From: Dehalococcoidia bacterium
GTDB taxonomy: Bacteria; Chloroflexota; Dehalococcoidia; UBA6926
DNA: 14,318 nt
NCBI GenBank assembly: GCA_012271225.1
Contig: JAAXGS010000018.1
Coordinates: forward strand, 1-14,318
Reading direction: 5' to 3'
Of this stretch, positions 7,415 to 14,078 are shown one piece after another. Below the pieces are notes generated by a model, which saw only the letters and a list, made by a program, of their open reading frames with translations, did not search any database and was not told where the DNA came from. How positions within the stretch are numbered: the first letter of the stretch is position 1; every line of letters starts with the position of its first letter. The position numbers and the translations under genes were made by a program.

Positions 7415-8239
7415 CTACAGGTCATTCAGGATGTCCTGAGACAGGGGGCGCGTGTGATCAGCGGTTGGAAATACGCCATCGCGCACCTCCTGCGCGTACG
7501 CCGTGACGGCTGAGCGCATGACGTCGGCGATGTCGGCGTAGCGCTTCACGTGCCGTCCGATGTGATCTGTCACGATGCCGAGCATGTCGCTGACCACCTG
7601 GACCTGACCATCGCAATGGGGGCCAGAGCCGATGCCGATGGTCGGAATGACGAGCCGCTCCGTGATCATGTGGCTGAGCTGCTCCGGCACAAGCTCAAGC
7701 ACCACGGAGAACGCGCCCGCGTCCTGCACGGCCTGCGCGTCACGCAGCACACGCCGCGCGTCATCCGCCGTGCGGCGGCCCTGATACCGCCGCCCGATCT
7801 GAAACTCCGATTGCGGCGTGAATCCGATGTGACCCATCACCGGAATGCCGCGCTCAACGAGCGTGCGAATGGTCTCCGCCATCACCTCGCCCCCCTCGAG
7901 CTTGACGGCCTGCGCGCGGGCCTCCTGCAGAAAGCGCGCGGCATTGCGCAGGGCATCCTGCGGGCTTGTCTGAAAGCTCATAAAGGGCATGTCACCCACG
8001 ACGAGCGCGTTGGCCGCGCCGCGCGCGACAACCCGGGTGTGGTGCAGCATGTCATCCATCGTGACGGACACGGTGGAGTCCTCTCCGTGCATGACGTTGG
8101 CGAGGCTGTCACCAACGAGAATGACGGGCAGGCCGCACTCATCAATGACGCGGGCGGTGGCGTAATCGTACGCCGTCAGGACGGAAAAGCGCTCGCCCCG
8201 CTCCTTGTAGCTCTGAATATCGTGAATTGTGGTGCGCAC
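7415..8239 (-). CDS. panB: 3-methyl-2-oxobutanoate hydroxymethyltransferase (ketopantoate hydroxymethyltransferase)
   Basis: PanB adds a hydroxymethyl group from 5,10-methylene-tetrahydrofolate to 2-oxoisovalerate, giving ketopantoate, the first step of pantothenate synthesis. The protein is 274 residues, normal for the family. It shows the full set of motifs: LTAYDYATA (21-29), VGDSLANVMHG with metal ligand D44, VGDMPFMSF with D83, VKLEGGE with K113 and E115, GHIGFTPQ with H137, VLELVP with the likely catalytic E182, and PTIGIGSGPHCDGQVQV (199-215). All expected active-site residues are present, so it should be functional. The start is GTG at 8239, with a GGGGGA Shine-Dalgarno about 10 bases upstream that lies partly inside a small hairpin. 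It is the last gene of a four-gene operon, 50 bp after panD. Confidence 0.97.
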   Translation of the reverse strand: MRTTIHDIQSYKERGERFSVLTAYDYATARVIDECGLPVILVGDSLANVMHGEDSTVSVTMDDMLHHTRVVARGAANALVVGDMPFMSFQTSPQDALRNAARFLQEARAQAVKLEGGEVMAETIRTLVERGIPVMGHIGFTPQSEFQIGRRYQGRRTADDARRVLRDAQAVQDAGAFSVVLELVPEQLSHMITERLVIPTIGIGSGPHCDGQVQVVSDMLGIVTDHIGRHVKRYADIADVMRSAVTAYAQEVRDGVFPTADHTRPLSQDILNDL

Positions 8240-8250
8240 GGACGCCGTCC

Positions 8251-8268
8251 CCCGGCTGCTCCGCCGGG
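8251..8268 (-). promoter_or_regulatory. Small hairpin over the panB ribosome-binding site
   Basis: In the panD-panB gap, CCCGGC (8251-8256) and GCCGGG (8263-8268) are exact inverted copies around a 6-base loop. In the transcript one arm includes part of the GGGGGA Shine-Dalgarno of panB. The hairpin could lower panB translation unless it is opened. This is a structural reading only. Confidence 0.28.
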
Positions 8269-8289
8269 AGGAATCTCTTTCACCGGCCG

Positions 8290-8673
8290 CTAGTAGTAGC
8301 TGCGCGCTTCAATGCGGTTTGTTCTGGACACAATGCGGTTGCGCGCGTCAACGCGAACAATGCGCGGACTCACGCGGCAGGCGTCCTCCTCAGACATGTG
8401 CATGAAGTGCAGAACGATGATCAGGTCCCGCTCACGGACCAGCAACCCTGCCGCGCCGTTCACGCAGACCTGCCCGGAGCCGCGCTCCCCCTCGATAGCG
8501 TAGGTTTCCAGGCGCGCGCCGTTTGTGATGTCCAGCACCTGCACAAGCTCATAGGGCAGGATGCCGGCGGCCTCCAGCAGGTCCGGATCGATGGTGATCG
8601 AGCCTTCGTAGTCGACGTTGGCCTCCGTCACCGTCGCGCGGTGAATCTTGCCGGCCAGCATTATGCGCATCAT
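8290..8673 (-). CDS. panD: Aspartate 1-decarboxylase proenzyme
   Basis: PanD converts L-aspartate to beta-alanine using a pyruvoyl group that it makes by cutting itself. The 127-residue chain aligns with the E. coli enzyme without gaps at the key sites: K9, H11, Y22, the self-cleavage pair G24-S25 (YEGSITID), R54 and N72 (VNGAA). Cleavage would give a short beta chain and an alpha chain beginning with the pyruvoyl group. Starting at the first ATG (8673) keeps the E. coli numbering, which supports it over the second ATG at 8670. That first ATG overlaps the TGA of the PanG-like gene (ATGA), implying coupled translation. It supplies the beta-alanine that PanC condenses with pantoate; panC is not in the window. 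Confidence 0.97.
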   Translation of the reverse strand: MMRIMLAGKIHRATVTEANVDYEGSITIDPDLLEAAGILPYELVQVLDITNGARLETYAIEGERGSGQVCVNGAAGLLVRERDLIIVLHFMHMSEEDACRVSPRIVRVDARNRIVSRTNRIEARSYY

Positions 8674-9569
8674 GGCTTCGTCAATCCTGTCATCAGCGGT
8701 CCGTCCAGCAGCGCGAGGATGTCCGCGCCCCGCGCCTCACTCAGTCTCTTCGTCTCAACCGCAAACTGCGTCGTGCTTCGTGCCAGCGCCTCATACAAGG
8801 GTACTACGCCCGGCGCTCGTGCCCGCAACTGGGCCAGATGCGCCGTCACGGTGCCGACGTCTCCGCGGACAATCGGCCCTGTCAGCGCCGCCGCCGCGCC
8901 ATCGCGTTCCACGTTCCCCACCGTTCCGTGAATCAGCGGCAGCAGCGCGCGCAGGGCCTGCGAGTGATTGTACCCGAATTGAGACCACACTTTCGCGGCC
9001 TCTGCAAGAAGCGTGATCAGATAGTTGGACGTCATCACGCCGGAGATGTGATACAGGACGCGGGACTCCGCGTCGATGTCGATTGCGCTGCCGCCAAGCG
9101 CCTCGGCCATGCCGTGCAGCCTGTCCCGGAGCGCGGCGTCCTGCGACTCAATGGCAAAGGTGACGCCGTCCAGCGAGGGCGGCGGCGTTTCCGGCGGAAA
9201 CGTCTGCAGGGGATGAAACCCGCCGATGACTGCGCCGTGGTCGCGCGCCGCCGCAAGCGCGCTGACGGGCGTTCCCCCGGAGCAGTGGACGGCGGCCATG
9301 CCCGCTCGCCACGGGACAAGATCGGCGACGGACTTGATGGCGTCATCCGGCACGGTGATGAAAACGATGTCCGCCACATCCACCAGCAACCCCGCGTGGC
9401 GCGTGTGGATGGCGCTTCTTGCGCTTCTGGCCAACGCGCTGGCCCGTCCGGCGTCGCGGCTCATCACCACCGTCACGTTGTGCCCCGCCTCAACGAGGTT
9501 GAGCGCGAGCGCGGTGCCCACCGCCCCCGCGCCGAGGATGCCGACGCGGTCTCCGCGCAGCGTCGTCAT
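8670..9569 (-). CDS. Rossmann/DUF2520 oxidoreductase, likely alternative ketopantoate reductase (PanG-like)
   Basis: The 299-residue protein opens with a nucleotide-binding GILGAGAVGTAL (10-21). It carries signatures of the Rossmann-plus-DUF2520 family: HCSGGTPVSAL (95-105), GFHPLQTFPP (117-126), YHISGVMTSNYLITL (173-187) and LTGPIVRGDVGTV (229-241). It is not a classical PanE. From established work as I recall it, PanG-type proteins of Francisella, Enterococcus and Clostridioides reduce ketopantoate to pantoate and belong to this kind of family; I could not verify that link here. Context fits well: it sits directly between an upstream P1 peptidase and panD, with 4-bp ATGA overlaps at both ends, and no other ketopantoate reductase is visible. 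The alternative is an uncharacterised NAD(P)-dependent dehydrogenase. The family call is strong and the PanG role moderate, so no symbol is given. Confidence 0.85.
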   Translation of the reverse strand: MTTLRGDRVGILGAGAVGTALALNLVEAGHNVTVVMSRDAGRASALARSARSAIHTRHAGLLVDVADIVFITVPDDAIKSVADLVPWRAGMAAVHCSGGTPVSALAAARDHGAVIGGFHPLQTFPPETPPPSLDGVTFAIESQDAALRDRLHGMAEALGGSAIDIDAESRVLYHISGVMTSNYLITLLAEAAKVWSQFGYNHSQALRALLPLIHGTVGNVERDGAAAALTGPIVRGDVGTVTAHLAQLRARAPGVVPLYEALARSTTQFAVETKRLSEARGADILALLDGPLMTGLTKP

Positions 9570-10615
9570 GGGTCCGGGCTCCGCCGCGCGGCTGCGATGT
9601 GCTCCGCGGCGGAGGGGATGCCGGCCAACCCCGCCGCGGATCGCACGGCGTCCACAATCGCGTGTTCGACGGCCTCCGCCGCGGCCGCCCCGAGGGTGGT
9701 CAGGCCGAGCGTATCGACCGGAGGCGCCCCCGGCTCCGCGGACGAAACGGCAAAGAGCGTATCGCCGTCGCCCATGCCATAGGATGGGACCACCGCGCGG
9801 GCGATGCCGCTGTGCGCCATCATTGCCAGGCGGTTGGCCTGCGCGACGGTCAGGGGCGCGTTCGTCGCCACAACACCGATCGTTGTGTTCGCGGCGCTTG
9901 CCGCGCCGCCCGCCCGGCCAGCGCCGCCGTTCCGGCTCCGCAGGATGCCGCGCGTGCTCTCAAACGCCCCGCCGCCGTCGGCCGGATCCCGCCGCGGCCC
10001 GGCAATCGTGTCGCCGGTGGCCGGGTCCATGATGTCGCCAAAGGCGTTCACGATGAGGAGCGCGCCGACGATATGGCCGCGGGGCAGCGTCACCGCCGCC
10101 GTGCCGGTTCCCCCTTTAATCGCGTGATCCATGCCCAGCGCCTTTGCGACGGTTGCGCCGGTCCCCGCGCCCACCGTGCCGGATTCCGCCGGCGCGTCGC
10201 TCGCCTCCCGCGCGGCGTCGAGGCCGGCGTCACGGGTGGGGCGGCGCATCGATGCGCCAACGGTGAGATCGTAGATCACGGCGGCGGGAACGATGGGAAC
10301 GGGGCCGGCAGGGGCGGGGAAGCCGATGCCCTGCACCTCAAGAAACCGCATGACGCCCTCTGCCGCCGCGAGTCCGAAGGCGCTGCCGCCGGTCAGAACG
10401 ATGGCGTGAACGCGCTCGACGAGCGTGCCGGGGCGGAGCAGGTCGGTCTCGCGCGTGCCGGGAGCCGCGCCGCGCACCTCAACCCCGGCAATCGCGCCGT
10501 GCTCAGGAAAGAGCAGAACGGTGGATCCCGTTGCCGCCTCGGTGTCCGTCCAATGCCCAAGCCGCACTCCGGGCACGGCGGTGATCGTCCCGTTCTCGGT
10601 CCTCGGTTGCGCCAT
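9566..10615 (-). CDS. P1-family (DmpA-like) self-processing aminopeptidase
   Basis: This 349-residue protein belongs to the L-aminopeptidase/D-esterase (DmpA, BapA) family, Ntn-hydrolase-like enzymes that split themselves into two chains and use the new N-terminal residue as nucleophile. Family blocks seen are VPGVRLGHWTD (14-24), RETDLLRPGTLVERVHAIVL (55-74), TGGSAFGLAAAEGV (75-88), GTVGAGTGATVAK (146-158), KGGTGTAA (167-174), VNAFGDI (189-195) and NTTIGVVATNAPLT (243-256). By position, the last block corresponds to the start of the DmpA beta chain, so T244 or T245 would replace its catalytic Ser250. DGDTLFA (283-289) follows as expected. The start is ATG at 10615, with AGGGG 8 bases upstream. 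It is the first gene of the pantothenate operon and overlaps the next start by ATGA. Some family members release N-terminal beta-alanine, which would feed this pathway; that role is inference. Confidence 0.9.
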   Translation of the reverse strand: MAQPRTENGTITAVPGVRLGHWTDTEAATGSTVLLFPEHGAIAGVEVRGAAPGTRETDLLRPGTLVERVHAIVLTGGSAFGLAAAEGVMRFLEVQGIGFPAPAGPVPIVPAAVIYDLTVGASMRRPTRDAGLDAAREASDAPAESGTVGAGTGATVAKALGMDHAIKGGTGTAAVTLPRGHIVGALLIVNAFGDIMDPATGDTIAGPRRDPADGGGAFESTRGILRSRNGGAGRAGGAASAANTTIGVVATNAPLTVAQANRLAMMAHSGIARAVVPSYGMGDGDTLFAVSSAEPGAPPVDTLGLTTLGAAAAEAVEHAIVDAVRSAAGLAGIPSAAEHIAAARRSPDP

Positions 10616-10675
10616 GTGTCCAACCCCTGTTCCGTCTCCGCTGCAGGAGATGCGCGCGGCTCACACGCGCTCTCA

Positions 10676-10697
10676 TGGCGCGCCGCGCGGCGCGCCA
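10676..10697. repeat. Perfect 22-bp palindrome in a divergent intergenic region
   Basis: The 22 bases are an exact inverted repeat composed of two GGCGCGCC units flanking GCGC, with T and A at the ends. It lies 61 bp upstream of the P1 peptidase start (minus) and 89 bp upstream of the cyclophilin start (plus). It could be an operator read by a dimeric regulator or a stem in the pan operon leader. GC-only palindromes also arise easily in such DNA. Confidence 0.4.
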
Positions 10698-10785
10698 AAT
10701 GCGGGTATGCTGCCGCCAAAGGGGAATGATACCGCGCTGAGGACTGTTGCGGCTCCATATGGGAGGCGGGTATTCTGGGAGCACC

Positions 10786-11511
10786 ATGCGCGTCGCTCAT
10801 CGCCTTCCCCGGACGTCTCTACTATGGGCGCTCGTGCTTTCGCTGGGCATTGCTGCCTTGGGCCTGCTGGCGTGCGCCCCCCCGGATGACCCGCCCACCG
10901 AAGCGCCACCTGCAACGTCAACGCCGACCGCGGCGGCGCTTTCGACGGATCGGAATGCCAATGATGACAGTGAGGAGGCGACACCTGTTGTGACCAACAA
11001 GACCTATCAGTGGACGGAGCCGCCGGCGATGCAGATCGATCCGGCAAAGTCCTACACGGCGACTTTTGATACTGAGGTGGGCACGTTCACCGTCCTGCTG
11101 ACGGCGGACAAGACGCCGATCACGGTGAACAACTTTGTCTTTCTTGCCCGTGAGGGGTACTACGATGACACGACGTTTCATCGCGTGATCCCGAACTTCA
11201 TGGCGCAGGGCGGCGACCGCACGGGCACCGGCTCGGGCGGGCCGGGCTACACGATTCCGGATGAGTTTGACTCCACGCTGCGGCATGACGGCCCGGGCGT
11301 GCTGTCCATGGCAAACATCGGGCGGCCCAACACGGGCGGCGGACAGTTCTTCATCACGTTTGACGCCACGGCGTGGCTTGATGACGCGCACGCCGTCTTT
11401 GGCCGCGTCACGCAGGGCATGGATGTTGTTCAGATGATCCGCGTGAGAGACCCGGCCACTGATCCGAACCCGGGCACGCGCCTCCACAGCGTGACAATCA
11501 CGGAATCCTAG
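10786..11511 (+). CDS. Cyclophilin-type peptidyl-prolyl cis-trans isomerase lipoprotein
   Basis: The product speeds up cis-trans isomerisation of proline bonds, here probably outside the cytoplasmic membrane. From the ATG at 10786 it has 241 residues: a signal sequence ending in the lipobox GLLAC (Cys30), a low-complexity Pro/Thr/Ala linker to about 70, then a compact cyclophilin domain (about 90-240). Family motifs are TPITVNNFVFLAREGYYD (110-127), FHRVIPNFMAQGGD (131-144) with active-site R133 and Q141, GVLSMANIG (171-179), GGGQFFITF (184-192) and LDDAHAVFGRV (198-208). Earlier in-frame starts at 10747 (TTG) and 10759 (ATG) exist, but 10786 has a GGGAG Shine-Dalgarno 4 bases upstream and gives a normal signal peptide. 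It is transcribed divergently from the pantothenate operon. A role in folding exported proteins is expected. Confidence 0.94.
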   Translation: MRVAHRLPRTSLLWALVLSLGIAALGLLACAPPDDPPTEAPPATSTPTAAALSTDRNANDDSEEATPVVTNKTYQWTEPPAMQIDPAKSYTATFDTEVGTFTVLLTADKTPITVNNFVFLAREGYYDDTTFHRVIPNFMAQGGDRTGTGSGGPGYTIPDEFDSTLRHDGPGVLSMANIGRPNTGGGQFFITFDATAWLDDAHAVFGRVTQGMDVVQMIRVRDPATDPNPGTRLHSVTITES

Positions 11512-11567
11512 CCAAACAGGGGCGCCGGCGCGGCTGCTCGTGTATCCCGGCGTCGGACGCAGCGGCA

Positions 11568-11596
11568 TTGTCGCGACGATAAAGACGCGCAATAAT
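11568..11596 (+). promoter_or_regulatory. Candidate sigma-70-type promoter for the acyl-CoA dehydrogenase gene
   Basis: TTGTCG (11568-11573; 4 of 6 to TTGACA) and AATAAT (11591-11596; 5 of 6 to TATAAT) are 17 bp apart in the 156-bp gap before the acyl-CoA dehydrogenase. Transcription would start near 11603, leaving a leader of about 65 bases. The AT-rich -10 stands out in GC-rich DNA. Confidence 0.42.
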
Positions 11597-11667
11597 GGCG
11601 TCATGCGGAAAGCGGAGAGCCCATCGTGGGATGGACAGGGTTCTCCGGACGCGCAGGGAGGATGACG

Positions 11668-12882
11668 ATGGACTTTCGATTGGCCGCCGAGGATCAGGCG
11701 CTGCAGAATGAAGCGCGGGCATTTACGCGAACGGAATGGACTGAGAAAGTCGCGGAGCCGCGGGGATGGGATGAGATTGGTCTGCTCTCCCCGTTCCACG
11801 CGGACACGGACGCGCTTGCCGCGCAGCGCGACTTCTCCAAGAAACTGGTGGACAAGGGCTGGTGGACCATGCACTGGCCGGAGGAGTACGGCGGACGCGC
11901 GGCCTCCATCACAACGCAGCTGGCCTATCGTGAGGGCATGGCGTATGAGGGCGCGCCCGCATCGTTCGGCGGCGGACTCGTCGCGCCCGTCCTGATGCTG
12001 CACGGCACGGACTGGCAGAAGGAGGAGTTCCTCCCCAAAATGGCCAGCGCGGACATCGATTTCGCCCAGGGTTTCTCTGAGCCAAACGCCGGCTCAGACC
12101 TGGCGAGCCTGCAGACCCGCGCAGTCCGTGACGGCGATGATTACGTCATCAACGGGCAGAAGATCTGGACATCGGGCGCGCACTACGGGGAGTGGTACCA
12201 CGTCCTGGTTCGCACGGACCCTGACGCGCCCAAGCATCGCGGCATCAGCTATGTCCTGATGCAGCTGCGCGACGATGAGGGCGAGGTCATGCCCGGCATC
12301 ACGCTGCGCCCCCTGTTCGATATGACGCGCACCCGCCGGTGGAGCGAGGTGTTCTTTGACAACGTCCGCGTGCCTGTGCGGAACCTCATCGGCGAGGAGA
12401 ACCGCGGATGGTACGCCGCGATGACCACCCTCTCCTTTGAGCGCTCCGGCATTGAGACGGCCGCCAAGTATCTGGGCGAGATGGACAGGTTCATCGCCGT
12501 CGTGCGGGACATTCGCTACAACGGCGCTCCCGTGCTGAGCGACCCGATCCTGCGGCATCGCGTGGCGGACTTGAAGATCGAACTGGAGACCCGCCGAATG
12601 CTCTCCTACCGCGTCGCGTTCATGCAGTCCCGCGGTGAGCTGCCCGTGAAAGAGGCGTCCATGGGCAAGGCATGGGGCGATATGCTTGGCAGGAAGTGGC
12701 CCGTGCTGATGGCGAGCATCCTGCAGGAATACGGGCGGCTTGATCTGGGAGAGCCGCGCGCGCCCATGGGCGGATCGCCGGGCTTCCGCTACGGCGCGAT
12801 GCACGGCAGCGGCCTTGGCGGCGGCACCACGGAGGTGCAGCGCAACATCATTGCGCAGCGCGGCCTGGGCCTGCCGCGGTAA
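11668..12882 (+). CDS. Acyl-CoA dehydrogenase, FAD-dependent
   Basis: This 404-residue flavoenzyme should introduce a 2,3-double bond into an acyl-CoA, passing electrons to electron-transfer flavoprotein. The three domains are in order: N-terminal helical with WPEEYGG (70-76), middle beta with QGFSEPNAGSDLASLQTRA (134-152) and INGQKIWTSGAH (161-172) for FAD contact, and C-terminal helical ending TTEVQRNIIAQRGLGLPR (387-404). The MCAD catalytic Glu position near the C-terminus is Gly here (GLGGGTTE). E258 in LSFERSG lies where isovaleryl-CoA dehydrogenase carries its base, so E258 is the likely catalyst. This arrangement is common in FadE-like enzymes; substrate is unknown. ATG 11668 was chosen because AGGGAGG lies 6 bases upstream; ATG 11662 touches that Shine-Dalgarno, and the frame extends back to 11626. 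The gene stands alone. Confidence 0.94.
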   Translation: MDFRLAAEDQALQNEARAFTRTEWTEKVAEPRGWDEIGLLSPFHADTDALAAQRDFSKKLVDKGWWTMHWPEEYGGRAASITTQLAYREGMAYEGAPASFGGGLVAPVLMLHGTDWQKEEFLPKMASADIDFAQGFSEPNAGSDLASLQTRAVRDGDDYVINGQKIWTSGAHYGEWYHVLVRTDPDAPKHRGISYVLMQLRDDEGEVMPGITLRPLFDMTRTRRWSEVFFDNVRVPVRNLIGEENRGWYAAMTTLSFERSGIETAAKYLGEMDRFIAVVRDIRYNGAPVLSDPILRHRVADLKIELETRRMLSYRVAFMQSRGELPVKEASMGKAWGDMLGRKWPVLMASILQEYGRLDLGEPRAPMGGSPGFRYGAMHGSGLGGGTTEVQRNIIAQRGLGLPR

Positions 12883-12911
12883 CCCTTTTCAGTACTTCAG
12901 TGTGAACGGAT

Positions 12912-12943
12912 AGGCAGGGCGTCCCATTAGGGATGCCCTGCCT
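12912..12943 (+). terminator. Strong 14-bp hairpin after the acyl-CoA dehydrogenase gene
   Basis: AGGCAGGGCGTCCC (12912-12925) pairs with GGGATGCCCTGCCT (12930-12943) around an ATTA loop: fourteen pairs with one G-U. It begins 29 bp after the acyl-CoA dehydrogenase stop and ends 33 bp before the next start. Stem and placement fit a terminator, but no T-run follows, so it may act with other factors or protect the 3' end. Confidence 0.55.
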
Positions 12944-12976
12944 GAATGTTGCAGATCCGCGTCTGCGGGGTGGCCA

Positions 12977-13909
12977 ATGAGGGATTGGCGGGTGGCAGTC
13001 GTGTGGGCGGCGGCCATTGGCCTTCTTTGTGGAGCGATGGCATGCGGCAACGAGGAGAGCCCGCTTTCCGACCCCTTCGTGCCGACCGCTATCGTCACTG
13101 AGATCGCACTGCCCACTGAGGTCGGTTCGCCTGGGGGTACGCCGCTGTCGATTGCCGACCAGATTCCTCCCACCGCAACTCCGACACCCGTCGTTCCCAT
13201 GTCCGAATATGAGGCCTTTCAGGCTGCCATCACTGAGGAATACCTTGCCAGATGCCGCACATTTGTCAGGAACCGTGAAAACGCGGCAACGTATGCCGAT
13301 TTCCTGGCCCTTGACCCGAACAACATGACAGACCTTGAGCGCGTCATTTGGGCCGAGGAGATTGGGCGCAATGAATACTGCCGCGACTATTGGAGCGAAC
13401 CGCTATCGGCAAGAAACGCCGACAAAAGAAACGAATCGTACAGGAATAATTGTTACAAGAATCTCTGGGAGCGGCACAGAGAGTTTGAAAGACGGCGAGG
13501 CGATAGCGGCTACGCTCTTCGGTTCGATCAGGCGGCGCGCATTGCCAATTGGGTTGAGATACCCGGGGACGTGCTGTTAGTAATGACTGTCAAACCGGTG
13601 GATCTGGCGCCGCCTGTCATTGAACTGGAACGGCGGGGCGAAGAGGTGGACGACGAGTGGGTTGGCCTTTCAAGAGTGTGGCCGGGGAACGAGTATGAGG
13701 TTGGGCCAAACCCAACGAGTTCTAGTAGTTACTCTGCTTGCTCCCGCTACTACCCTCAACTCTTCACGGGTTACTGGATACCCCTGGACACCGCGACCAC
13801 CCGCCAGACAATTGAAGAGCAGTTAGCTCGGGCAACCCCCACGCCGATGCCGGATGAGATGAGGATATGGATCAACCGGCGAGACAGACCGGTTTACGTG
13901 GGGGAGTAA
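12977..13909 (+). CDS. Predicted lipoprotein of unknown function
   Basis: The 310-residue product has an N-terminal signal with lipobox AMAC (Cys23), then a Thr/Pro-rich spacer ending PPTATPTPVVP (64-74), a style typical of Chloroflexota surface lipoproteins. A charged, largely helical region follows (about 76-190; many Arg, Glu and aromatic residues), then a probable beta-rich part (about 190-270), a second ATPTPMP segment (286-292) and a short C-terminus, RIWINRRDRPVYVGE. Beyond the lipid Cys there are four cysteines (C93, C135, C159, C255), enough for two disulfides. No domain was recognised and no catalytic motif is evident. The start is ATG at 12977 with GGGG about 8 bases upstream. Base composition is less GC-rich than the pan or dehydrogenase genes, with codons such as AAT, TTA and AGA appearing, which may mean recent acquisition or weak constraint. 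It has no operon partner here. Confidence 0.78.
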   Translation: MRDWRVAVVWAAAIGLLCGAMACGNEESPLSDPFVPTAIVTEIALPTEVGSPGGTPLSIADQIPPTATPTPVVPMSEYEAFQAAITEEYLARCRTFVRNRENAATYADFLALDPNNMTDLERVIWAEEIGRNEYCRDYWSEPLSARNADKRNESYRNNCYKNLWERHREFERRRGDSGYALRFDQAARIANWVEIPGDVLLVMTVKPVDLAPPVIELERRGEEVDDEWVGLSRVWPGNEYEVGPNPTSSSSYSACSRYYPQLFTGYWIPLDTATTRQTIEEQLARATPTPMPDEMRIWINRRDRPVYVGE

Positions 13910-13917
13910 CAACCGCG

Positions 13918-13940
13918 CCGTTCCCGCTTTGAGGGAGCGG
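13918..13940 (+). terminator. Weak hairpin after the orphan lipoprotein gene
   Basis: CCGTTCCC (13918-13925) can pair with GGGAGCGG (13933-13940), including one G-U pair, around a 7-base loop. It begins 8 bp past the stop of the lipoprotein, in the gap between convergent genes. There is no clear T-run. The rest of the 13910-14078 gap shows only a small GATTCTG tandem pair. Confidence 0.35.
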
Positions 13941-14078
13941 CAGGGGCCATTGACCTTTCTCGAAAGAGGAGGAGATTTCCGAAGTTCCCGATTCTGGATT
14001 CTGGTGGTTCGGCCCGTGGCCGTGCTCATGGCTGGGGTGAGGGCTCAGCTTTGAGGCATTCTGCCCTGGCTGGAGAAA

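Noticed and set aside
8838..9782. Plus-strand open frame of 314 codons
   Set aside because: It is antisense to the PanG-like gene and the end of the P1 peptidase; the composition is that of a shadow frame.
9599..10729. Plus-strand open frame of 376 codons
   Set aside because: It lies antisense to the P1 peptidase, whose family motifs are clear; the translation is low-complexity and Arg/Gly-rich.
10747..10776. Possible promoter TTGCGG-18-TATTCT before the cyclophilin gene
   Set aside because: It would start transcription only a few bases before the ATG, and the second box overlaps the likely ribosome-binding region; the match is moderate.
11522..11531. GCGCCGGCGC palindrome after the cyclophilin gene
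   Set aside because: It is only ten bases of pure GC with no loop or T-run; such palindromes are expected by chance here.
10918..12003. Minus-strand open frame of 361 codons
   Set aside because: It crosses the cyclophilin gene, the promoter gap and the start of the acyl-CoA dehydrogenase in antisense, with no domain signal.
12094..12804. Minus-strand open frame of 236 codons
   Set aside because: It is entirely antisense to the acyl-CoA dehydrogenase, with no supported start or domain.
13988..14002. GATTCTG tandem pair
   Set aside because: Two 7-base copies only; too short to be a meaningful repeat.
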